From: Gaoshiqia sediminis
Lineage (GTDB): Bacteria > Bacteroidota > Bacteroidia > Bacteroidales > Prolixibacteraceae
Assembly: GCF_025907915.1 (NCBI RefSeq)
Contig: NZ_JAPAAF010000031.1
Coordinates: forward strand, 1-52,221
Direction: 5' to 3'
DNA: 52,221 bases
Position 1 is the stretch's first letter, and each line of letters opens with the position of its first letter. The position numbers and the translations under genes were made by a program. Below the pieces are notes generated by a model, which was not told where the DNA came from, did not search any database, and worked only from the letters and a program-made list of their open reading frames with translations. Shown here in pieces: positions 7,937 to 16,484 of this stretch.

Positions 7937-8941
7937 TTACTCCGAAAGATACGGCTCCATGCCCGGCGAATGTTCGGTGGCATAGTTGCCGTGTTCATCG
8001 GTAAAAATGATGAAGTACTCAATTTCGGGAACTTGCTCTTTCAGTTGACGGGCCGCAGCTGAGCCCATCACCATAAATGCTGTGGCATAGGCATCGGCAG
8101 TGAGGCAATCGGGGGCGATAATGGTGGCACTGAGGATATCCTGGTCTGCCGGATAGCCGGTCGTTGGGTTGATGGTGTGAGCGTATTTTTTTCCGTCCTT
8201 CACATAGAAATTGCGGTAGTCGCCCGATGTGGCCACGCCCACGCGTTGCTTTAAATGAAGGATTTGTTCCAGCTCCTGGCTCATGCCAGCCGGGTCGTCC
8301 ACGGGTTTGCTGATGCCGATCCGCCAGTGTTGTCCTTTGGCGTTCACGCCTTTGGCAACCACTTCGCCGCCTACTTCCACCATGTAGTTTTGAATATTGT
8401 GGCGATCAAAAAGGCGTGCCACCAGGTCGCAGATTCCGCCATCGCCCACCGCCGAAAAGTTGAGCAACATTCGCGGGTCGTCCTTCACCACGCGGCTTCC
8501 CTCGAGGCGGATCTTTTGATAGCCTACGAACGAACGGATGCTGTCGATCACCTGTTGAGTGATACTGTCGCGCTTGCTGAACCCAAAACCCCACAGGTTG
8601 ATCAGCGGGGCGCAGGTAACATCAAACAGGCCGTTTGTCTGTTCCGAAACTTGCATGACTTTGCGAAAGGTGAAAGCAAAAAGCGAGTCCACCTCTACCT
8701 CTTCATTCCGATTTATTTGCGAAATGATGGACAGCGAATCGAAGGGATTTAACGAATGATAGTAGTTGGCAAATTCTGCTTTTATTTCTTTCTCAAGTGA
8801 TTGCGAGTATTCGTATTTAACGTGATAGGGCGTGTGTGTCATCCCGCTCACTTCAAAATATTGTTTTTCATGTTGACAGCCACTCAGCAGTAAAATGCTC
8901 AGCATGACCAGCCATGTGATAGATCTGAAAGAATGTTTCAT
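7937..8941 (-). CDS. apbE: FAD:protein FMN transferase (ApbE), lipoprotein
   Basis: A protein of 334 aa, starting at MKHSFRS with a lipoprotein signal (LLLSGC, modified Cys expected about residue 22), so periplasm-facing. ApbE attaches FMN from FAD to Ser/Thr of target proteins such as NqrB/NqrC and RnfG. Visible motifs are YSQSLEKEI and SLNPFDSLS (N-terminal), a SGDYRNFY-HTINPTTGYP flavin site, and CLTADAYATAFMVMG with the metal-ligand Asp. One oddity: the usual AIAKGY-type motif reads SAVGDGGICD here, replacing the Lys. No flavinylation target lies in the window. A longer in-frame start at 8971 is unlikely because it precedes the signal peptide. Confidence 0.93.
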   Translation of the reverse strand: MKHSFRSITWLVMLSILLLSGCQHEKQYFEVSGMTHTPYHVKYEYSQSLEKEIKAEFANYYHSLNPFDSLSIISQINRNEEVEVDSLFAFTFRKVMQVSEQTNGLFDVTCAPLINLWGFGFSKRDSITQQVIDSIRSFVGYQKIRLEGSRVVKDDPRMLLNFSAVGDGGICDLVARLFDRHNIQNYMVEVGGEVVAKGVNAKGQHWRIGISKPVDDPAGMSQELEQILHLKQRVGVATSGDYRNFYVKDGKKYAHTINPTTGYPADQDILSATIIAPDCLTADAYATAFMVMGSAAARQLKEQVPEIEYFIIFTDEHGNYATEHSPGMEPYLSE

Positions 8942-9000
8942 TATCGGAGGACGATTTTGTGTATGCTGCAAACTTACGAAAATGGTTCAGGAATGTAGTG

Positions 9001-9041
9001 AAAAAAAAAGAGGGAAGACTTTGTAGGTCGTTCCCTCTTTT
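9001..9041 (-). terminator. Terminator of the T9SS gene
   Basis: AAAAGAGGGAA (9006-9016) and TTCCCTCTTTT (9031-9041) form an 11-bp stem. Read on the minus strand it is followed by a T tract (the A run 9001-9009). It lies 20 bp after the stop of the 9061-12765 gene. Confidence 0.85.
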
Positions 9042-9060
9042 ACGGGTAAGGTAGTGGCTG

Positions 9061-12000
9061 TTAATGGCTCACTACGATTTTATGGATAGTTTGTTCCCCG
9101 TTCGTATCGGTGCGGATGAAATAGATTCCATTCTTCACCTGCGTAAGATCGATAGGAATTTTTCCGCCATCGTTGGCTTTTTGTTGCTTGATGGTTTTTC
9201 CGGTAATATCCACCACGGTTATGATGGTTCCTGCTTGTGGGTGGCCCGGTAACTCAATAAATACTTCTCCGCGCGTTGGGTTGGGATAGACTTTCACCGC
9301 ATTTTTGTCTGTCAGGTCGTCAACGCCCACCGGGAAGGTGATGCACAGGTTGAAGGTAGCTGTGGTTTCGGCCCCGGCCTGATCGACTGCTTTCAAGGTT
9401 AGTTCCAGACAACCGGTTTGAACGAGGTCGGTATTCGAGATCAGCGAGTCGTTCCGGAAAATCAACCAGGCGGGCAGGTTGCCTCCATCCGATTTTTTGA
9501 TGCTCAGGGTTAGCCGGTCTCCTTCATCAGCATCATTAAAGACCGTTCCGATTTCTGAACTGAACTTGGCCAGGAATTTATCCTTAGTAGTTTTGTCCAG
9601 GTTGCTGAGGGTTTGAACCAATGCAGGTGCATCGTTTACGGCGTTTACCTGCAGGCTGAAAGTTTGGCTGCTTTGTTTATTGCTTGCTCCATTCGTTACC
9701 GTCAGCGTAAGGGCTGATTCGCCATTGGCATTCGGTGACAGCACCATGCTGAGGGTTCCGGTGGTTTCACCAGATGTATGGGCAACCTCCCAGGATTGAA
9801 TGAGCTGTTCGTTAGTGGACGAAAGAGTGAAAAGCATCGGATCGTTCGCGCAGCCATTGCCATCTGCTAGTCCGGACAGCGAAATCTGGATGGGTGCGGT
9901 ATCTTCATCAATGGTTTGATCTGCCAGTCCGTTGAATGAAGGAGCAGCCGGATTAGGGTTCACCACCACATCGAAGCTTAGCGTGGCCACGTTACCGGAA
10001 GCGTCGGTTGCCGTCCAGCGTTCTGTGGTAGTGCCTACCGGGAAAAGGCCGTTTGGTCCCAATCCTTCTGTTTGTGCAAGGACTGGAGTTCCGCACACAT
10101 CAGAGGCCTCAATTATCGGATAATTAGATAGTCCATAGCAGCTCCCTTCTTCGGCTGTTACTGAAATGGCAGACACCGGTGTGAATTCCGGCGCCAGGTT
10201 ATCGGTAACCGTAACAGTTGTTTGGCAACTCCCGGTATTGTTGTTTTGGTCGGTTGCGGTGATGGTTACCGTTACTTGCTGACCGGCGTGTTGACAGTTG
10301 AAGGTATTCGGCTCAACCGAGATAACTAAATCTTCGTAGCTGTCGCGATTGTCGGTGGTACCGTTGCTCAGCGCCTGGATATCGGTTGTCGTGAGAGCGT
10401 ATTCACCTGAGTTGTTTAGAATCACTTCTATCGGGTTGCAGACAACTTCCGGTGCGGTGAAATCGCTTGATTTTACGATCAGCGTCAGGTTTACCGTACT
10501 GTCGCATCCGGCTGCCGAGTTGAATGTTTGCGAATATTCGCCGGCCTGTTCCAAACTGAGGGTACCGAAAAGGTAGGGCAACTCATTGTCGAAAACGGTT
10601 TTTTCCACTGCTTCGTCATACACCGGGTTAACCTGAAGGGTTAAGTGGACAATGCTGTCGCAGCCAGCAACCGTTTGGAAGGTTTCGGTGTATTCGCCAC
10701 TCTCGGTCAGTGACTGTGATCCAAAAACATAAGGTGTTTCCGATTCGCAGATGGTTACTTGAGCCTGGTCTGTTGCATACAGTTTTATATCATCGAAATA
10801 AATCATGCTATTGCCGTATAATTCAATCGATGTGGGATTTACGGTTGGCAGTATCGGAAACTCGGTGTAGGTTTCTTCGTTTGCTGTTCCGCTGCTTAAA
10901 TGCCCGTTTATATAGACCTTGTAAGTTCGTGTCGAAAAGTCAAGGTCTATTTTGATGTGGTACCACGAGTTTGCTGTCGCGGGTTGCAGAATATATTGCG
11001 TTCCATATCCTCCACTGTAGTAGTAAGTAATCAGGTTCCCGTTGTAGAACTCAACCCGGGCGAGAAAAGAACCCCAGGTGCCGACGGTTGGGTTTCCAAT
11101 TGCCAGCCCCGACCTTCCGCCGGTTGCCACATTTTCAGCCAGCATCCATCCTTCGAGGGTGACTTTGTCGGGGAAGGATGCGACATTTTTGCTGAGGTTG
11201 GCGGCCCAGCTTGAACCGGATACCTGAAAAGATTGACTTCCGTTTTTGACCGGGCTGTTTACCACCTTTTGGTCGGCATCGCCCGTTCCATTATATCGGA
11301 TAGTCCATCCTTCGGGCAAAACGCCGAGCACATCTTCTTCAAAAGAATCGTCAACGAGGTAGTTCAGGGTCAGATCGTTGCCTGAGTACATGACATCATA
11401 TTCCGGATGAACGGTAAGGTTCAGCGTCACGGTACTGTCACAACCGAATTGCGAGCTGAATGTTTCGGTGTATTCTCCGGTTGCCATTAGGCTTTGTGTG
11501 CCAAACTGGTAAGGCAGCTCGCCCGCGCAGAGGGTTAGCTCGTCGGTTGTGCTGTAAGTTGGATGTACCACGATGGTATGGCCGAGGCTAATTTCATCGC
11601 TTTTTCCCGAGGCGATATGACTGATGGTGGCAGTTACCGTGTATTCTCCCGGAGTGGCATATGCATGCGTGGGGTTGAAGTCGGAAGAGCTTTCGCCATC
11701 ACCAAAGTCCCAGGAAATTGCATCTACATCGATGGTTTCGGAGGTGAAGCTGACGGATGTTCCGGGGCATGAATAAGAATCAGATGCCAATATGCTTCCG
11801 CGCGGTTCATATTCCTTAAAAAAACTGGTTTCGTACGGTACGCTCCAGGTATTGTTCAGGTCTTTGAACTGGAACGCAATCGTATGGTCTCCTCCGGCTA
11901 GCTGATCGCTCAACGTGATGGAAGTATCCACAAAGACCAGATCGGTGGCAGCAGGTAATATGGTTGTGTCTGCTTCATCCGCATTTCCGTCGATCCAGTA

Positions 12001-12765
12001 TTTGTAGGCAACCAGTTTGTTGTCGGTTACCGGGGAGGCCGCTTTTTTTAAAAACATCCGGCTCAAAATGGCGCTGTATTGACTTCTTGAGTCTTTGTGT
12101 CTGATGTTGAGTATGTTTACACCATCTGGCAGGGTTGAAGCATCAAGGCTTTGGATGAGCAGGTGTTCGTTCGCAGACGTGATGCTGACCTGTTGCCGGT
12201 TTACGAAGTCTTTGTTAAACCAATATTCGTAGCTAACCAGTTTATTATTCGCATCGGATATCGCAGGTGCTTTATAGAACAATTTACTCAGCGTTGAGCT
12301 AAACTGTCCTCCGGAATCTTTATAACGGACATTAAACAGGTTTACACCATCGGGCAAGTTTGTTACATCCAAGCTTTCGTTAAGCAGGTGTTCCGTAGTG
12401 GGAGCGATGCCCACTTGTTGCCGGTTGCTAAAGTCGTTATTAAACCAGTATTCGTAGCTAATCAGTTTCTTGCCTTCTGCAGGCACGGATGGTGCTTTAT
12501 AAAACAATTTGCTCAGCGTGGTGCTGTAGAAGCCTTCTTCGTTTTTGTAACGGATAGTAAACAGGTTTACTCCATCGGGCAACGTGGCAACATCCATGTC
12601 CTGGCTGAGCAGGTGCTCGCTTGATGGTACTATGCTGACAATTTCCCTGGCAGCATAGTTATTATTGAACCAATATTCATATCCACTGAGCTTGTTTTGC
12701 GCCGGTGCCGAAAACCAAAACCATGAAAGCAGAAGGCATCCAAGAATTGAATGTATGCTTTTCAT
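9061..12765 (-). CDS. Large secreted multi-domain protein with T9SS C-terminal sorting domain
   Basis: A protein of 1234 aa with an N-terminal signal peptide (to about residue 22, ...SAPAQ). Four repeats of about 70 aa follow, each starting KLxSYEYWFNxxF and ending in LFYKAP-like segments (about 24-320). Then come a PKD domain (WDFGDGESSSDFNPTHAY, about 330-400), repeated modules with GCDSTVTLNLTV, a LamG/concanavalin-like module (about 480-640), HYR-like and cadherin-like Ig modules, and finally a type A sorting domain from VKVYPNPTRGEVFIELPG to the C terminus. It is exported by the type IX system to the cell surface or outside; no catalytic domain is recognised, so an adhesin or scaffold role is likely. 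It shares an operon with the beta-helix gene 4 bp upstream. Confidence 0.9.
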   Translation of the reverse strand: MKSIHSILGCLLLSWFWFSAPAQNKLSGYEYWFNNNYAAREIVSIVPSSEHLLSQDMDVATLPDGVNLFTIRYKNEEGFYSTTLSKLFYKAPSVPAEGKKLISYEYWFNNDFSNRQQVGIAPTTEHLLNESLDVTNLPDGVNLFNVRYKDSGGQFSSTLSKLFYKAPAISDANNKLVSYEYWFNKDFVNRQQVSITSANEHLLIQSLDASTLPDGVNILNIRHKDSRSQYSAILSRMFLKKAASPVTDNKLVAYKYWIDGNADEADTTILPAATDLVFVDTSITLSDQLAGGDHTIAFQFKDLNNTWSVPYETSFFKEYEPRGSILASDSYSCPGTSVSFTSETIDVDAISWDFGDGESSSDFNPTHAYATPGEYTVTATISHIASGKSDEISLGHTIVVHPTYSTTDELTLCAGELPYQFGTQSLMATGEYTETFSSQFGCDSTVTLNLTVHPEYDVMYSGNDLTLNYLVDDSFEEDVLGVLPEGWTIRYNGTGDADQKVVNSPVKNGSQSFQVSGSSWAANLSKNVASFPDKVTLEGWMLAENVATGGRSGLAIGNPTVGTWGSFLARVEFYNGNLITYYYSGGYGTQYILQPATANSWYHIKIDLDFSTRTYKVYINGHLSSGTANEETYTEFPILPTVNPTSIELYGNSMIYFDDIKLYATDQAQVTICESETPYVFGSQSLTESGEYTETFQTVAGCDSIVHLTLQVNPVYDEAVEKTVFDNELPYLFGTLSLEQAGEYSQTFNSAAGCDSTVNLTLIVKSSDFTAPEVVCNPIEVILNNSGEYALTTTDIQALSNGTTDNRDSYEDLVISVEPNTFNCQHAGQQVTVTITATDQNNNTGSCQTTVTVTDNLAPEFTPVSAISVTAEEGSCYGLSNYPIIEASDVCGTPVLAQTEGLGPNGLFPVGTTTERWTATDASGNVATLSFDVVVNPNPAAPSFNGLADQTIDEDTAPIQISLSGLADGNGCANDPMLFTLSSTNEQLIQSWEVAHTSGETTGTLSMVLSPNANGESALTLTVTNGASNKQSSQTFSLQVNAVNDAPALVQTLSNLDKTTKDKFLAKFSSEIGTVFNDADEGDRLTLSIKKSDGGNLPAWLIFRNDSLISNTDLVQTGCLELTLKAVDQAGAETTATFNLCITFPVGVDDLTDKNAVKVYPNPTRGEVFIELPGHPQAGTIITVVDITGKTIKQQKANDGGKIPIDLTQVKNGIYFIRTDTNGEQTIHKIVVSH

Positions 12766-12769
12766 GGTA

Positions 12770-13795
12770 TTAACGGTCTTGGGCGGTTACTTTAATTACA
12801 ATGTTCAGTTTTCCGTCAGCATCCGTTTGCGGAGCAACGGTTCCGGTAACGAAATGCGGGTTTGAGGGGACTGCTCCTTCTTTATAAGGATAGGCATTGC
12901 CGTAAATGCCAACTTGAGTGCCGTCCACGCCCAAGTAAGTTGCAGGTGCTTGCAGATGATAATCATGCGTGTAATCAAAAACGTTTCCTGTCTGATTTAC
13001 GAAAATTGTTTCAATGGCAACACCCGTGTAGTTTCCGGTTGCGGTTGGAGTGTTTCCCCAAAACGGATCCGTCTTTGGTGTGATGTTATTCTTGATGATG
13101 TTGTTGTTTCCGGCTACTTCACGATCTGCTGTGCGGATAAAGATATTGTTTTCCAGGGTGTTGTTGTCGCCAACCAAGGTGTAGCGATAAGTCGTGCTTG
13201 ACCAGTTGTTCAGGAGAAAGATATTATTCTGGAACAGGTTGCCGTAGGTGTCTACAAGGTCGGCGTTGAATATAGAGTTGAAAATCCCTGCATTTTGCGC
13301 ATTGGTCAACCTTACAGCTGCTTTCATGGCGCAGTTTACCAGCATGAGGTTTAAGGACGGGTTGGACCGGTCGCCGCGAATATTCAATTCTCCCTGAAGA
13401 CGGCAGTATTTGATGGTAATTTGATCGACGGCATGGTTTGACGTGGTGGTAATTCCCCCGGTCAGATCCACTCCTTCAATGTAGAAACCATCAGCATTTT
13501 CCGAGAGGTTGATACTTCCGGTAAGCGTTGTTTTGCCTGTTACGGTGGTAGAATCCGGATAGTGCCCGGCTCCGTAAACAAAAAGTTTCTTGTCGAGCGA
13601 AATGTTGCTGGTGTTGAATCCATGACCGGAGAGGTAGATGGTGTCGCCGGTTACGGAGGCATTACAAGCGTCTGTAAAAGCGTTGGTGCCGTAAAAAAGT
13701 TGCGGACCATCAGTCTGGTGTAAAGCTACGGTTTGTGCATGTGCTGAAATAGCAATGACAAGAAAGGATAGAACAAGAAGGTAAAGTTTTTTCAT
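12770..13795 (-). CDS. Secreted right-handed parallel beta-helix protein
   Basis: A protein of 341 aa with a clear signal peptide (MKKLYLLVLSFLVIAISAHAQ). The body has short alternating strands rich in Asn turns and N-I-F/N-N-I steps (NNIFLLNN, NTLENNIF, NNIIKNNI), the look of a pectate-lyase-like parallel beta-helix. No catalytic residues of a known lyase or hydrolase family are evident. The gene ends 4 bp before the large T9SS gene and is certainly co-transcribed with it, but carries no sorting domain of its own, so it would be periplasmic or use the partner. Function unknown; glycan binding is a guess from the fold. Confidence 0.75.
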   Translation of the reverse strand: MKKLYLLVLSFLVIAISAHAQTVALHQTDGPQLFYGTNAFTDACNASVTGDTIYLSGHGFNTSNISLDKKLFVYGAGHYPDSTTVTGKTTLTGSINLSENADGFYIEGVDLTGGITTTSNHAVDQITIKYCRLQGELNIRGDRSNPSLNLMLVNCAMKAAVRLTNAQNAGIFNSIFNADLVDTYGNLFQNNIFLLNNWSSTTYRYTLVGDNNTLENNIFIRTADREVAGNNNIIKNNITPKTDPFWGNTPTATGNYTGVAIETIFVNQTGNVFDYTHDYHLQAPATYLGVDGTQVGIYGNAYPYKEGAVPSNPHFVTGTVAPQTDADGKLNIVIKVTAQDR

Positions 13796-13826
13796 GGTGT
13801 TGATTTTAGAGTTTTTAGATAGTTAC

Positions 13827-13834
13827 CAAAGCTA
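13827..13834 (-). promoter_or_regulatory. Promoter -7 element for beta-helix/T9SS operon
   Basis: Minus-strand TAGCTTTG matches the Bacteroidota TAnnTTTG element. A TTTG lies 16 nt further upstream, shorter than the usual 19-21. The predicted RNA start is about 25 nt before the ATG at 13795. Confidence 0.4.
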
Positions 13835-13887
13835 AACGAATCTGTATTTTCAAATAGCTCATATGCGCAGAATGTTATTCCATTTCG

Positions 13888-13895
13888 TACATTTG
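13888..13895 (+). promoter_or_regulatory. Promoter -7 element for AraC-family gene
   Basis: TACATTTG matches TAnnTTTG exactly, 29 nt before the start codon at 13925. No convincing -33 TTTG is seen at the expected distance. Confidence 0.4.
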
Positions 13896-13924
13896 TTTTT
13901 GTCATATTCTCAATTTAGAGGTAC

Positions 13925-15088
13925 ATGCTGAGGTATTTGATTGTTTTCACTCCATTGAGCATCACATTGTTTTGGTCGATTGTTTTTTTGACCAACAGGT
14001 TTGGGGCAAACCGGGCCCGATTTTGGCTGGGGCTTTTCATGCTGCTGGTGGCCGTGTTATATGTTTGTCATGCAGCCTTTTTCTTGAATTTCAAAGAGGT
14101 GTATCTTCAATTGGACAGTGTTTATTTGTTTGCGGGGCTTTCGGTTTACCCGATGTATTATTTCTATATTCGCTTACTCACCTGTGATGTTTCGCCCCGA
14201 AAATTTTATGTCCGGCATTTTTTACCGGCCGTTGTGCTGTCCTTCATGTTGCTTTCGCTGAGCCTTATTTCGGATCATGAGGCCCGGAGCATATACTACC
14301 AGTCTGTTTTGGTAGAAAATAGCTGGCCGGGGCAGCAAGCTCCGGTTTTAGCGCGATGGATGGCTGTCGTTTTCTTTGCCAGTCGGTTTATTTTTGCCGT
14401 TCAGGTGTTGGTTTACCTGGGGATGGGGTACCAGCTTGTGCGAAAATATGATACGCGAATTGCCAATTTTTATTCCAATCTGGAAGGAAAGGAGCTTCTT
14501 TGGGTGAAACTGCTGACTATTTCCTTTTTTGTGGCATCAATTATAAGTTTTGTTGCCAATCTGTTGGGCCGCGGACTGTTTATGGAAAATGAGCTGTTGC
14601 TCGCTGTTCCTTCCGGTTTGTTCAGTGCGTTGTTTTTCATTATCGGGCTTCAGGGAAATAGGCAAAATCAAATCATCCGGAACCTGGAAGAAGAGGCTGA
14701 GGAAACCGAAGTTGTCGTACCTGTTTTTACGGAGACAAAAATGGCAAACCTGAAACGGGAATTATTAAAACTTCTGCAGGAAAATAAGCTGTACCTAAAC
14801 CCCGAGATCCGGGTAACCGAGTTGTGCAAAAAATTAAATACAAACCGAACCTATCTTTCCAGGCTCATCAATGAAGAATTTGGTCTGAGTTTTAGTGATT
14901 TTATCAACCAATACCGGGTAGCTTATGCCCGGGAACTGCTGATGCAGGATAAGGAAGAGCGGTTTTCTCACACACATATTGCCGAGCAATCGGGTTTTGG
15001 TTCTCTAAGCTCATTTAACCGGGCGTTCCGAAAAGAGCTTGGCCGTACCCCGGGCGAATACCGGAAATCACTCAAGGAGCAATTTTGA
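13925..15088 (+). CDS. Membrane-bound AraC-family transcriptional regulator
   Basis: A protein of 387 aa. About residues 1-245 hold seven hydrophobic segments with short loops; the C-terminal hundred residues are an AraC DNA-binding domain with two HTH motifs (IRVTELCKKLNTNRTYLSRLINEEFG and the HIAEQSGFGSLSSFNRAFRKELG-TPGEYR end). A short acidic linker (EEEAEETEVVVPV) joins them. Membrane tethering suggests direct sensing of an envelope or external signal. It is transcribed divergently from the beta-helix/T9SS operon with a 129-bp shared intergenic region, so it may control that operon; this is inference from layout only. Confidence 0.88.
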   Translation: MLRYLIVFTPLSITLFWSIVFLTNRFGANRARFWLGLFMLLVAVLYVCHAAFFLNFKEVYLQLDSVYLFAGLSVYPMYYFYIRLLTCDVSPRKFYVRHFLPAVVLSFMLLSLSLISDHEARSIYYQSVLVENSWPGQQAPVLARWMAVVFFASRFIFAVQVLVYLGMGYQLVRKYDTRIANFYSNLEGKELLWVKLLTISFFVASIISFVANLLGRGLFMENELLLAVPSGLFSALFFIIGLQGNRQNQIIRNLEEEAEETEVVVPVFTETKMANLKRELLKLLQENKLYLNPEIRVTELCKKLNTNRTYLSRLINEEFGLSFSDFINQYRVAYARELLMQDKEERFSHTHIAEQSGFGSLSSFNRAFRKELGRTPGEYRKSLKEQF

Positions 15089-15174
15089 TGGTGGTTGCTT
15101 CCTCCGGTTCGGACAAAACTGGCTGTAGAATAATGGGCATCGCTTTTTATGAAAGGATAATCCCCTAAAAATAT

Positions 15175-15182
15175 TAACTTTG
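15175..15182 (+). promoter_or_regulatory. Promoter -7 element for purM
   Basis: TAACTTTG fits TAnnTTTG, giving an RNA start about 20 nt before the ATG at 15208. The -33 element is not clear (TTTATG lies 23 nt upstream). Confidence 0.4.
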
Positions 15183-15207
15183 TGCCGCAAAATTAGAGAC
15201 TGATTTT

Positions 15208-16374
15208 ATGAGTGACAGCAGGTACATGGCCCGTGGCGTTTCGGCATCCAAAGAAGATGTCCATCAGGCAATTAAAAATATCGACAAAGGATTGTTCCCC
15301 AAAGCGTTTTGCAAAATTATACCCGATGTTTTGGGCGGCGATCCCGACTGGTGCAACATCATGCACGCCGATGGGGCCGGCACAAAATCATCTCTGGCTT
15401 ACCTGTACTGGAAAGAAACCGGCGACCTTTCCGTGTGGAAAGGAATAGCCCAGGACGCGCTGATCATGAATATTGACGACCTGCTTTGTGTGGGCGCAAC
15501 GGATAATATCCTGCTGTCGTCAACCATTGGCCGCAATAAAAACAAAATTCCCGGCGAAGTGATTGCCGCCATTATCAACGGAACCGACGAACTGTGCCGC
15601 GAATTGCAGGAAATGGGTGTCGGCGTTTACCCAACCGGTGGCGAAACAGCCGATGTGGGCGATGTGGTGCGTACCATCATTGTTGACTCGACGGTGACTT
15701 GTCGCATGAAACGTTCGGAAGTCATCTCTGCCGACCATATTCAGCCGGGCGATGTGATCGTAGGTCTGGCCTCATTCGGACAAGCAACTTACGAAACTTC
15801 GTACAACGGTGGCATGGGCAGCAACGGACTTACGTCGGCGCGCCACGATGTGTTTGCCAACTATCTGGCGAAAAAGTACCCGGAAAGTTTTGATCCGGAA
15901 GTTCCTGCCGAATTGGTGTACTCGGGCAGTAAAAAATTGACCGATGAAATCGCTGACCTTGGGATTGATGCGGGGAAACTGGTGCTTTCGCCCACCCGTA
16001 CCTATGCGCCGGTCATCAAAAAAATACTCGACCAACACCGGAAAGAGATTCATGGTATGGTCCACTGCTCGGGTGGCGCACAAACCAAAGTGCTTCATTT
16101 TGTGGATGGCGTGCATGTTATCAAAAACAACATGTTCCCGGTTCCGCCGCTGTTCCGCATGATTCAGGAAGAATCGAAAACCGGGTGGCAGGAAATGTAC
16201 AAAGTGTTCAACATGGGACACCGCATGGAAATTTATGTGAAGCCGGAATGGGCAGAGGCCATCATCGAAATTTCCAGATCGTTCAATATCGATGCTCAAA
16301 TTGTTGGGCATGTTGAGGCTTTTGAAGGTAAAAAGCTGACTATTGCATCTGAATTCGGCACTTTTGAATATTAG
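15208..16374 (+). CDS. purM: Phosphoribosylformylglycinamidine cyclo-ligase (AIR synthetase)
   Basis: This enzyme converts FGAM to aminoimidazole ribonucleotide with ATP, step five of purine synthesis. At 388 aa it is longer than the E. coli enzyme (about 345 aa), as is common in Bacteroidota. Family features include the N-terminal GVSASKEDVHQAI region, the HADGAGTKSSLAYLYW phosphate/ATP segment, DDLLCVGATDNILLSSTIGRN, and PTGGETADVGDVVRTIIVDSTV. The C-terminal half with FNMGHRMEIYV is the AIRS_C domain. prfA begins 110 bp downstream on the same strand and pyrF follows it, so purM-prfA-pyrF may form one housekeeping unit. Confidence 0.93.
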   Translation: MSDSRYMARGVSASKEDVHQAIKNIDKGLFPKAFCKIIPDVLGGDPDWCNIMHADGAGTKSSLAYLYWKETGDLSVWKGIAQDALIMNIDDLLCVGATDNILLSSTIGRNKNKIPGEVIAAIINGTDELCRELQEMGVGVYPTGGETADVGDVVRTIIVDSTVTCRMKRSEVISADHIQPGDVIVGLASFGQATYETSYNGGMGSNGLTSARHDVFANYLAKKYPESFDPEVPAELVYSGSKKLTDEIADLGIDAGKLVLSPTRTYAPVIKKILDQHRKEIHGMVHCSGGAQTKVLHFVDGVHVIKNNMFPVPPLFRMIQEESKTGWQEMYKVFNMGHRMEIYVKPEWAEAIIEISRSFNIDAQIVGHVEAFEGKKLTIASEFGTFEY

Positions 16375-16484
16375 AAGTCGAGTGAATCCGTCAAGTCCGG
16401 AAAGCGATTGAAATTTGAAACTCAAACTTGAATCCGGTAATCGCCGGAGTGAAGACTTGGAATTTGAAACTTGAAACACATTAT

